In this document: positions 16,429-23,698 of the stretch, piece by piece | How positions within the stretch are numbered: the first letter of the stretch is position 1 | Layout of the letters: the number at the start of each line of letters is the position of its first letter | Source: Falsihalocynthiibacter sp042445055 | GTDB taxonomy: Bacteria > Pseudomonadota > Alphaproteobacteria > Rhodobacterales > Rhodobacteraceae | Length of the DNA: 64,000 nucleotides | Assembly (NCBI RefSeq): GCF_042445055.1 | Contig: NZ_CP170339.1 | Span: 682,001 to 746,000, forward strand | Direction of reading: 5' to 3' | Program-made: the position numbers and the translations under genes | Notes under the pieces: model-generated | Told to the model about the DNA's origin: nothing | Seen by the model: the letters and a program-made list of their open reading frames with translations, nothing else | Database searches by the model: none

Positions 16429-16710
16429 ATGATCCGTTCGGAACTGATTCAAAAAATTGCCGATGAAAACCCGCATCTTTATCAGAGAGATGTGGAGCGT
16501 ATTGTGAATACTATTTTTGAAGAGATCATTGAAGCGATGTCGCGCGGAGACCGCGTTGAGCTGCGCGGTTTTGGCGCGTTTTCTGTTAAGAAGCGCGAAG
16601 CTAGGATGGGGCGCAACCCACGAAGCGGAGACAGTGTAGCAGTCGAAGAAAAGCACGTGCCATTCTTCAAAACAGGTAAGCTGCTACGAGACCGTTTGAA
16701 CGGAAAGTAA
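16429..16710 (+). CDS. ihfB: Integration host factor subunit beta
   Basis: The 93-residue HU/IHF-family protein forms a heterodimer with IhfA and bends DNA by nearly 180 degrees at specific sites. The C-terminal beta-arm region has ELRGFGAFSVKKREARMGRNP, with the conserved GRNPRSG containing the intercalating proline. IHF-beta is favoured over HU by NPHLYQRDVERIVNTIF and by its location after rpsA, as in E. coli. GGGAGG precedes the ATG at a suitable distance. lapA starts 4 bases after the stop, suggesting co-transcription. Confidence 0.95.
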   Translation: MIRSELIQKIADENPHLYQRDVERIVNTIFEEIIEAMSRGDRVELRGFGAFSVKKREARMGRNPRSGDSVAVEEKHVPFFKTGKLLRDRLNGK

Positions 16711-16714
16711 CTAA

Positions 16715-17074
16715 ATGCGTTATGTTCGCTACGCTTTTTTGGCGGCCTTGGGGTTGGTGCTGATTACAGTTGCACTAGCCAATCGTGCGGTTGTTTCGGT
16801 GCAACTTTTGCCCGACGATATTGCCACGTTTTTTGGGTTTCAGTACGAAACTGCCTTACCGCTCTTTATCGTGATTTTCCTTGGGATCGTTGCGGGCCTT
16901 TTGATCGGTTTTGTGTGGGAGTGGATTCGCGAATACAAACAGCGCGCCGAAGCGAGCCGCATGAAACGCGAGATGGCAGCCCTGAAGAAAGAAGTTGCGC
17001 GTCTCAAGAGCGAAAAGGGCGAGGAGCAAGACGAAGTGCTTGCACTGCTTGAGGATGGTGCCGCAACTCGCTAA
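16715..17074 (+). CDS. lapA: LapA-domain (DUF1049) inner-membrane protein
   Basis: The 119-residue protein has two membrane helices (about residues 5-25 and 48-70), with WEWIREYKQRAEA after the second. A long charged coiled-coil tail (75-110) follows in the cytoplasm. This is the LapA/YciS layout. In enterobacteria LapA works with LapB in controlling lipopolysaccharide synthesis through FtsH/LpxC. ftsH is in this window, but lapB is not seen. It lies 4 bases after ihfB and 36 bases before trpF. Confidence 0.75.
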   Translation: MRYVRYAFLAALGLVLITVALANRAVVSVQLLPDDIATFFGFQYETALPLFIVIFLGIVAGLLIGFVWEWIREYKQRAEASRMKREMAALKKEVARLKSEKGEEQDEVLALLEDGAATR

Positions 17075-17110
17075 ACCATCCTTATGATACGTATTCAAAA
17101 TCGCGAAAGC

Positions 17111-17776
17111 ATGGAACAAGCGCAGGGCGTAAACGTCAAAATTTGCGGGCTGCGTACTGTTGAGGATGTAGCTGCTGCGGCGCAGGCTGGAGCGGCGTAT
17201 GTCGGATTCGTCTTTTTTGAGAAATCGCCTCGGAATGTGACCATCTCTCAGGCACGGGAATTAGCGCTTGAGGTACCTGTCGGAGTTGCGAAGGTTGCCT
17301 TGACCGTCAACGCAAGTGACGATCTCCTTGACGCGATAACGACAGAAGTACCGCTTGATATATTGCAGCTTCACGGCAAGGAAAGCCCAGAACGCGTCGC
17401 CGAAATCCGTGCAAGGTATGGGCTCCCTGTGATGAAAGCGGTTGGTGTCGCCACCGCCGACGACCTTTCGCAGCTTCAAGCATATGAGCAGGTCGCTGAT
17501 CAGATCCTTGTCGATGCAAAGCCCGCTCCAGATGCGGACCTGCCAGGCGGGAACGGGATTTCATTTGACTGGCGCCTTATCGCAGGCCGTCGATGGGATC
17601 GCCCATGGATGCTCGCTGGAGGGCTCTTGGCGCAAAATGTTGCCGAAGCAGTGAAGTTGACCGGCGCTAGGCAAGTGGATGTTTCGTCTGGGGTTGAAAC
17701 TGCCCCCGGAATCAAAGACCAAGAGATGATCGCAGAATTCGTGCAGGCCGCACAAAAGGAATACAGCCATGAATGA
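17111..17776 (+). CDS. trpF: Phosphoribosylanthranilate isomerase
   Basis: The 221-residue TIM-barrel enzyme catalyses the third step of tryptophan synthesis. The start NVKICGLRTVEDV contains the catalytic cysteine. ILQLHGKESPE, LVDAKP and the C-terminal DVSSGVETAPGIKD (catalytic Asp and phosphate loop) are all present. An ATG at 17084 is also in frame but has no ribosome-binding site; 17111 gives the usual short leader before VKICGL. It overlaps trpB by 8 bases. No trpA follows in this window; the alpha subunit must be encoded elsewhere. Confidence 0.95.
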   Translation: MEQAQGVNVKICGLRTVEDVAAAAQAGAAYVGFVFFEKSPRNVTISQARELALEVPVGVAKVALTVNASDDLLDAITTEVPLDILQLHGKESPERVAEIRARYGLPVMKAVGVATADDLSQLQAYEQVADQILVDAKPAPDADLPGGNGISFDWRLIAGRRWDRPWMLAGGLLAQNVAEAVKLTGARQVDVSSGVETAPGIKDQEMIAEFVQAAQKEYSHE

Positions 17777-19004
17777 TCTATTTAACAGCTTTATGAATGC
17801 TCCTGACGAGAACGGGCGCTTTGGTGATTTTGGTGGTCGGTTTGTATCCGAAACATTGATGCCGCTGATTCTGAGCCTCGAAGAAGAGTATGAGCGCGCC
17901 AAGACCGACGCGAGCTTCTGGGCGGAGATGGACGATCTGTGGAAGCACTACGTTGGTCGGCCAAGCCCGCTCTATTTTGCCGAGCGCATGACAGAAGACT
18001 TGGGCGGGGCCAAGATTTACCTGAAGCGTGATGAGTTGAACCACACAGGTGCGCACAAGATTAATAACGTACTTGGGCAAATCCTGCTCGCGAAACGTAT
18101 GGGCAAGACCCGCATCATTGCCGAAACAGGCGCGGGTCAGCATGGTGTTGCAACGGCAACTGTCTGCGCGCGCTTTGGGCTTAAGTGTGTCGTCTATATG
18201 GGCGCGCATGACGTTGAGCGCCAAGCGCCGAATGTGTTCCGTATGCGTTTGCTGGGTGCAGAAGTCGTGCCAGTTACCTCAGGGCGCGGCACACTCAAGG
18301 ATGCGATGAATGACGCACTGCGCGACTGGGTGACGAACGTTGAGAATACGTTCTATTGCATCGGGACGGCTGCGGGGCCGCATCCCTATCCGGCAATGGT
18401 ACGCGATTTTCAGTCGATCATCGGCAAAGAAACCCGCGAGCAATTGCAAGAACACGAGGGCGAGGGGCGTCTGCCCGATACATTGATCGCCGCGATCGGT
18501 GGCGGCTCGAACGCGATTGGTTTGTTCTATCCGTTCCTGAACGACGACAGCGTCAACATCATTGGTGTTGAGGCTGGTGGCAAGGGCGTCAACGACAAGA
18601 TGGAACACTGCGCGAGTTTGACTGGTGGCCGCCCCGGTGTGCTGCATGGCAACCGCACGTATCTGTTGCAGGACGATGACGGGCAGATCCTTGAGGGGTT
18701 CTCGATTTCGGCTGGGTTGGATTATCCTGGTATTGGGCCAGAGCACAGCTGGCTCCACGAAATTGGCCGAGCAAAGTATGTGGCGATTACGGACAAAGAG
18801 GCGCTTGAGGCGTTCCAGTACTGCTGTACGCAAGAGGGCATCATCCCAGCACTTGAACCATCGCACGCTTTGGCGCACGTGATGAAGATCGCGCCGACGC
18901 TGCCCAAGGACCATATCATCGTGATGAATATGTGTGGCCGTGGCGATAAGGATATCTTTACTGTCGCGCGTGCGCTTGGCTTTGATATGGGCGAAGCCGA
19001 CTAG
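17769..19004 (+). CDS. trpB: Tryptophan synthase beta chain
   Basis: The 411-residue PLP enzyme condenses indole with serine. The cofactor lysine is Lys97 in HTGAHKINNVLGQ. The phosphate-binding loop GGGSNAIG and the LKRDELNHTGAHK block are typical of TrpB1, the partner of TrpA. It begins inside trpF (8-base overlap), so translation is coupled. The stop shares a CTAG with the convergent pth gene, so no intergenic terminator can lie between them. Confidence 0.97.
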   Translation: MNDLFNSFMNAPDENGRFGDFGGRFVSETLMPLILSLEEEYERAKTDASFWAEMDDLWKHYVGRPSPLYFAERMTEDLGGAKIYLKRDELNHTGAHKINNVLGQILLAKRMGKTRIIAETGAGQHGVATATVCARFGLKCVVYMGAHDVERQAPNVFRMRLLGAEVVPVTSGRGTLKDAMNDALRDWVTNVENTFYCIGTAAGPHPYPAMVRDFQSIIGKETREQLQEHEGEGRLPDTLIAAIGGGSNAIGLFYPFLNDDSVNIIGVEAGGKGVNDKMEHCASLTGGRPGVLHGNRTYLLQDDDGQILEGFSISAGLDYPGIGPEHSWLHEIGRAKYVAITDKEALEAFQYCCTQEGIIPALEPSHALAHVMKIAPTLPKDHIIVMNMCGRGDKDIFTVARALGFDMGEAD

Positions 19005-19687
19005 GACGAGCCGCGAAACTTATCCGCAAGCTTTTGAAGGCCCGAGCGCGTATCCTGCGGCTCGGGTTTTTCTTCTTTTGCGGGGGGCTGTTTCGGTGCC
19101 TTGGTGCCCGATGACCGCGGCGGAGCAGTGCGCAGCGCAATAGCGTTCATGAATTTTCCGCTGTCGCCCTTGGCAAGCTCGGCAATGCCGTCACTAATGC
19201 CGCGCAAGACATCATCAAGCCAATCCTGATCCGCTTTCGCAAAATCGTGAAGAACATAGCCTGCCACGCGATCTTTGTGCCCCGGGTGTCCGATCCCCAT
19301 CCGCACACGCGCATAGGTGTCTCCGATATGTTGATGCATCGACCGAAGCCCGTTGTGCCCAGCATGACCGCCACCCTTTTTGACGCGAATCTTTGATGGC
19401 GCAAGGTCCAGTTCGTCGTGGAAAACGGTTACGTCGTCGGGTGTGAGTTTATAGAACCGCATCGCTTCGCCGACGGATTGCCCAGACAGATTCATGAATG
19501 TTTCAGGCTTGAGTAGGATAACCTTTTCTCCTGCCAGATTACCCTCGCTAACGGATCCTTGGAATTTGCTGCGCCAAGGCGAAAACCCGTGATCGGCGGC
19601 AATGTGGTCCAACGCCATGAAACCTATGTTGTGGCGGTTATGTGCGTATTTCGCACCGGGATTTCCGAGGCCGACAAATAACTTCAT
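19001..19687 (-). CDS. pth: Peptidyl-tRNA hydrolase
   Basis: The 228-residue enzyme releases tRNA from prematurely dropped peptidyl-tRNA. The signature VGLGNPGAKYAHNRHNIGF includes catalytic His20. HDELDL and the GHAGHNGLRS loop follow. Beyond the usual domain of about 190 residues there is a basic, Pro/Lys-rich tail (RSSGTKAPKQPPAKEEKPEPQ), common in alphaproteobacterial Pth. The ATG overlaps the truA stop by 4 bases (ATGA), so truA-pth is an operon. It converges with trpB through a shared CTAG. Confidence 0.95.
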   Translation of the reverse strand: MKLFVGLGNPGAKYAHNRHNIGFMALDHIAADHGFSPWRSKFQGSVSEGNLAGEKVILLKPETFMNLSGQSVGEAMRFYKLTPDDVTVFHDELDLAPSKIRVKKGGGHAGHNGLRSMHQHIGDTYARVRMGIGHPGHKDRVAGYVLHDFAKADQDWLDDVLRGISDGIAELAKGDSGKFMNAIALRTAPPRSSGTKAPKQPPAKEEKPEPQDTRSGLQKLADKFRGSS

Positions 19688-20496
19688 GCTAATCTATCCT
19701 TGGTTTCGACGAGTGCCCCCGCAACGCGCCCTTCAAATGGGTCAGGTTCGTATTTCACGCCCGACAGGTACAATCCTTGGGGCGGGCAAACTGGCCCACA
19801 AGCGGCGCGATCACGGGCTTCTAGCGCTTTTTTAACATCCTGCGGTGCCCAACTGCCTGCGCCGACCCGTTCAAGAGTGCCGACGAAGCTACGGACTTGG
19901 TTATGAAGAAACGCGCGTGCACGCACATAGAACCGATACTCGGTTGCATCTTCGAGCGGAATTTCTTCGACGCAAAGTTCGTCCAATGTGCGCAGCGGAG
20001 AGTTCGCTTGGCAAATGGTTGAACGGAACGTGGTGAAATCATGTCGGCCGAGCAGGTATTGCGCGCCTTCTTGCATTGCATCACGGTCCAGCGGATGGGC
20101 AACCTGCCACACATTCCCCGCTTCAAAAGTCATAGGAGCGCGCCGTGAAACCAGCCGGAAGAGATACCGACGCTCAAGCGCGGAAAAGCGTGCGTGGAAG
20201 TCGTCATCCACAGGGGCCGCATTCACAATGGCGACGGGGTGCGGCTTGAGGTGATAGTTCAGCGCTTCCGCAAGGCGAAAAGCGTCCCATTCACGCGCGA
20301 GGTCGCAATGCGCAACCTGAGCGGTTGCATGAACACCTGCGTCCGTTCGGCCAGCGGCGGCGATGCCTTTGTTCGTCGGGTCGATTTTCAGGAGAGCTTC
20401 TTCTACGGTCTGTTGAACAGAAGGATGCTCCTTTTGACGCTGCCATCCACGAAATGGCGCGCCGTGATATTCGATTTTGAGAGCATAACGAGGCAT
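19684..20496 (-). CDS. truA: tRNA pseudouridine(38-40) synthase
   Basis: The 270-residue enzyme makes pseudouridine 38-40 in tRNA anticodon stems. The catalytic Asp52 lies in AAGRTDAGVHA. FHARFSALERRYLFRL and FLHNQVRSFVGTLERVG are further TruA blocks. An in-frame ATG five codons upstream exists; MPRYALKIEY is the normal family start and is used here. It is co-transcribed with pth (4-base overlap). Confidence 0.95.
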   Translation of the reverse strand: MPRYALKIEYHGAPFRGWQRQKEHPSVQQTVEEALLKIDPTNKGIAAAGRTDAGVHATAQVAHCDLAREWDAFRLAEALNYHLKPHPVAIVNAAPVDDDFHARFSALERRYLFRLVSRRAPMTFEAGNVWQVAHPLDRDAMQEGAQYLLGRHDFTTFRSTICQANSPLRTLDELCVEEIPLEDATEYRFYVRARAFLHNQVRSFVGTLERVGAGSWAPQDVKKALEARDRAACGPVCPPQGLYLSGVKYEPDPFEGRVAGALVETKDRLA

Positions 20497-20612
20497 ATGT
20501 TGGCGATACATTCTCGGACTGAAAATGGCAACAGGGACGTCATTTTGCGCGCCCTCTAGGAAAATCTCCGAGAACAGCCTACATATTATTCATAACAAAA
20601 TGAGGACAGACA

Positions 20613-22028
20613 TTGGGTTTAGGCGATTTCACGGATAGCGTTTTGCGCGATGTCGAGGGCCTTGGGGCGCGCGTGAACGAAGCGTTGTTCGAGCCTACTA
20701 TCCGATTGGGCGTCACGGGCCTGAGCCGTGCGGGCAAGAGCGTCTTTATCACGTCACTGGTTTCCAATCTTCTTCAGCGCGGGCGCATGACGCAGTTCGC
20801 CGCCGCAAATGACGGTCGTCTGCGTACCGTTTACCTTCAGCCGCAGCCAGATGATACAATCGCGCGTTTCCCGTACGAAAGCTATTTGGCGGCTCTGACG
20901 GGCCCCACGCCGTTCTGGCCGCAGAGCACGCGAAACGTGAGCGAGTTACGACTTTCGTTTCGCATCAACCCTTCGGGATTGCTGGGCGGGCTGCGCGGCG
21001 CGCGGACGATCCATCTGGATATCGTTGATTACCCGGGTGAATGGCTCTTGGATCTGGCGTTAATTGGCAAATCATATCGCGAGTGGTCGGACGAGGCGCT
21101 GCAACGTATGGGCGCGCAGGATATCGGCGTTCAAGTTGCCTACCAGCTAGAGCAAGTCGATGCGGATCAGCCGATGGATGATGTCGCCATTCAGGAGCTA
21201 GCAGCAGAGTACACACGTTTTGTCCGCGATGCACACGCGCAGGGCATGAGCAGTGGTGCGCCCGGTCGTTTTATCCTGCCCGGTGAGTTGGAAGGTTCGC
21301 CCGTCATCACGTTCGCACCACTTCCACCGCTGGAACGCTCTGCAAAGGGCGCAGTTTGGCGTGAGATGGAGCGGCGCTTTAATGCATACAAATCAGAGGT
21401 CGTTCGGCCATTCTTCCGCGATCATTTCGCCCGCATTGACCGCCAGATCGTGCTTGTCGATGTTTTGGCTGCGCTACACCGTGGACCGAAGGCTGTGGAT
21501 GACTTGCAAACCACGATGGCAGATATTCTTGCGGGGTTCAGGCCCGGACGGAATAACTGGCTTAGTGGTTTGTTGACTGGCAAGAAGGTCGAGAAAATTC
21601 TCTTTGCGGCGACCAAAGCCGATCACTTGCATCAAAGCCAGCACCCGCGATTGACCGCGCTAATGGATGCGATGCTTTCGCAAGCTAAATCGCGGGCCGA
21701 GTTCGCTGGGGCGCAAACCCAAGCCATGGCAATCGCCGCCCTGCGCACAACTTCCGAAACTACGATCAACCACGAGGGGCGACAGCTTGAATGCGTGCAG
21801 GGACGCATCGCAAATAGCACCAAGCCTGTCGCGTTTTATGCTGGGAACCTCCCCAAAGACCCGTCGCGGGTATTGGCGTCTGCGCAATTGGGTAAGGAAG
21901 AGTGGGCAGATTTTACTGTGCGGAATCAGGATTTTGATCCCGCTATCCTTGAGCTTAAGCAAAGGCAGGGGTTGCCACATATCCGGCTTGATAAGGCGCT
22001 GCAATTTTTGATCGGAGACGCGCTGTGA
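20613..22028 (+). CDS. ycjX: YcjX-family P-loop protein
   Basis: The 471-residue cytosolic protein belongs to the YcjX/DUF463 group of predicted GTP-binding proteins. Walker A is GVTGLSRAGKSVF (about residues 33-45), and IDYPGEW-like IVDYPGEWLLDLALIG resembles a G3 switch. LFAATKADH near residue 330 would be the base-recognition motif. The start is a TTG with GAGGA six bases upstream; no ATG fits. YcjX is always next to ycjF, here overlapping at TGATG. In enterobacteria the pair is in the phage-shock regulon, but its biochemical role is not established. Confidence 0.88.
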   Translation: MGLGDFTDSVLRDVEGLGARVNEALFEPTIRLGVTGLSRAGKSVFITSLVSNLLQRGRMTQFAAANDGRLRTVYLQPQPDDTIARFPYESYLAALTGPTPFWPQSTRNVSELRLSFRINPSGLLGGLRGARTIHLDIVDYPGEWLLDLALIGKSYREWSDEALQRMGAQDIGVQVAYQLEQVDADQPMDDVAIQELAAEYTRFVRDAHAQGMSSGAPGRFILPGELEGSPVITFAPLPPLERSAKGAVWREMERRFNAYKSEVVRPFFRDHFARIDRQIVLVDVLAALHRGPKAVDDLQTTMADILAGFRPGRNNWLSGLLTGKKVEKILFAATKADHLHQSQHPRLTALMDAMLSQAKSRAEFAGAQTQAMAIAALRTTSETTINHEGRQLECVQGRIANSTKPVAFYAGNLPKDPSRVLASAQLGKEEWADFTVRNQDFDPAILELKQRQGLPHIRLDKALQFLIGDAL

Positions 22029-23029
22029 TGCAAAACGATGAGCCAGTGCTTCTTGAGTTGGATGTTGACGAGGTCGTTTCGCCCGCCGACGCACCCGAGA
22101 TAAGCGAAATTCCCGAAACGAGTATGCAACGGGCGGCCATATTCGCCGCGCGACCAGTTTCACGGATTGGCCGGATTTTCTGGGCGCTATTGACCGCGTT
22201 TTTAGGTGCAGTCGTTTCTGTAGCGGCGTGGGATTTCGTCACGGAAATGATGGCGCGCAATGTGGCGCTTGGCTGGGCTGTGTTCGCGCTTGTCGTTTCG
22301 CTTGTCGTGGTTATGTTGGTCATGGCGCTGCGTGAACTGGCGGGCTTCTTGCGGCTTGCGAAGCTGGATGCGTTGCAACAAGAGGCGGTATCGGTTCATG
22401 CCACCTCAGACGTCGAGAAGGCGCGGCATTTTACGAAACGGCTGGTGAAGCTTTACCACAATCGCGCGGATGCCGAATGGGGCCTCGCGCAGTTTCAAGA
22501 ACACGCGGCGGATCAGTTCGATGCATCGGACCTGATGACGCTCGCTGAAGTAAAGATCATCGCCCCGCTCGACGAGGCCGCAAAACGAGAGATTCAGGCC
22601 GCAGCACGGCAGGTTGCGACCGTAACGGCAATTGTTCCGCTAGCGTTGGCGGATGTTTTCGCGGCCCTAACGATGAACCTGCGCATGATCCGACGGATTG
22701 CCGAGATATACGGCGGGCGTGCGGGGACTCTTGGATCGTGGCGTCTAACCAAGATCGTGTTGGGGCATCTTGTGGCGACGGGCGCGGTTTCCGTGGGCGA
22801 CGATCTTATCGGCTCTATTGCGGGGGGTGGTGTTATGTCCAAAGTCTCTCGCCGGTTCGGAGAAGGAATCATCAACGGAGCGCTCACCGCGAGGGTTGGA
22901 GTTGCTGCTCTAGAGGTATGCCGCCCCATGCCGTTCGTCGCACGCAAACGCCCGCGGGTGACGATGCTCGTTCAAAAAGCGCTTACAGGTTTGTTCGGTT
23001 CTCGGAGCAAGGATGTGAGCGAAAGCTAA
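22028..23029 (+). CDS. ycjF: YcjF-family (DUF697) membrane protein
   Basis: The 333-residue inner-membrane protein has an acidic N-terminus, two membrane helices at about residues 50-75 and 80-105, and a DUF697 C-terminal half. That half has further hydrophobic segments (VTAIVPLALADVFAAL and a glycine-rich GSIAGGGVMSKVSRRFGEGI). It is the constant partner of YcjX; the start ATG overlaps the ycjX TGA (TGATG). A GTG directly upstream at 22025 is an alternative start. The stop overlaps the convergent globin gene by 4 bases. Confidence 0.85.
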   Translation: MQNDEPVLLELDVDEVVSPADAPEISEIPETSMQRAAIFAARPVSRIGRIFWALLTAFLGAVVSVAAWDFVTEMMARNVALGWAVFALVVSLVVVMLVMALRELAGFLRLAKLDALQQEAVSVHATSDVEKARHFTKRLVKLYHNRADAEWGLAQFQEHAADQFDASDLMTLAEVKIIAPLDEAAKREIQAAARQVATVTAIVPLALADVFAALTMNLRMIRRIAEIYGGRAGTLGSWRLTKIVLGHLVATGAVSVGDDLIGSIAGGGVMSKVSRRFGEGIINGALTARVGVAALEVCRPMPFVARKRPRVTMLVQKALTGLFGSRSKDVSES

Positions 23030-23445
23030 GTAAAGATCGGCGGTCCGTCTTTGGGCTGCTTAATCGCTTCTATACCAAGGCGAAGTCCGCGCCCGATACG
23101 ATGCGCAAGGGCCGAGAATGCGCGCGCGGTTTCAGGGGCAAGCTCTTGGGCGAGGACTTCGTCAAACAGCTCAAGCCATTGCGCGAAATGCTCGGGTTCG
23201 ATGGCTGAAACACCCATATGTACCTGCATCGGATTGCCGCTATATGCACGTTCATAGAGTATAGCGTTTCGCCAGAACGCGGCTATCTTTGCTTCGTGCG
23301 GTCGCCATACCTCGGATGAGGTGCCGAGACGATCAATGAAAATCGGGCCCAACACATGATGCGCACGAATTTTTGCATAGAAGGCAGTAACGACGCGGTC
23401 GATTTCGCTTGGGGCAATATCAAAACGGGCAAGTGCAGTGGACAT
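23026..23445 (-). CDS. Group III truncated haemoglobin
   Basis: The 139-residue 2-over-2 globin has the proximal haem ligand His76 in NPMQVHMGV and the preceding conserved FWRNAILYERAYSGNPM typical of group III trHbs (FW and YxGxP blocks). Roles proposed for this group include oxygen or nitric-oxide chemistry; none is proven here. It is transcribed towards ycjF and shares the CTAA stop overlap with it. It is divergent from ileS, with about 250 bases between. Confidence 0.85.
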   Translation of the reverse strand: MSTALARFDIAPSEIDRVVTAFYAKIRAHHVLGPIFIDRLGTSSEVWRPHEAKIAAFWRNAILYERAYSGNPMQVHMGVSAIEPEHFAQWLELFDEVLAQELAPETARAFSALAHRIGRGLRLGIEAIKQPKDGPPIFT

Positions 23446-23608
23446 TGGGCCGCTCCTTTCACTTTAGTTGATACGCCTCTGGCGTTCGGGCGCAACTGTC
23501 GTATTGCCGCAGTTCAAAGAAGCGGGGCATTCCACTGGACCCCGAAGAAACCCCGCATTATAAGGCGCCTATGAGGATGTATCTTTTGACCCTTATACGA
23601 ATTATTTG

Positions 23609-23636
23609 CCCGGCGCTCTGAGCCAGAGCCGCCGGG
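23609..23636 (+). promoter_or_regulatory. Stable hairpin in the ileS upstream region
   Basis: CCCGGCG (23609-23615) pairs with CGCCGGG (23630-23636), and TCTG with CAGA inside it, around a 3-base loop. It is GC-rich and has no T run, so it is not a terminator. It lies 63 bases before the ileS ATG and probably falls in the 5' untranslated region. The rest of the 253-base gap has a second repeat set (GCGGGG at 23522, CCCCG at 23540, CCCCGC at 23551) that can pair in two exclusive ways. No T-box features are visible. Confidence 0.4.
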
Positions 23637-23698
23637 ACAAGGCGCCTGCATTGCGCGCCGCCCTATGATCCAAAATTTTCCGTTTAAGGACCGCAGAT

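Noticed and set aside
17769..19004. Missing trpA after trpB as a broken pathway
   Set aside because: In many Rhodobacterales trpA is located elsewhere; trpF and trpB are intact, so there is no sign of decay.
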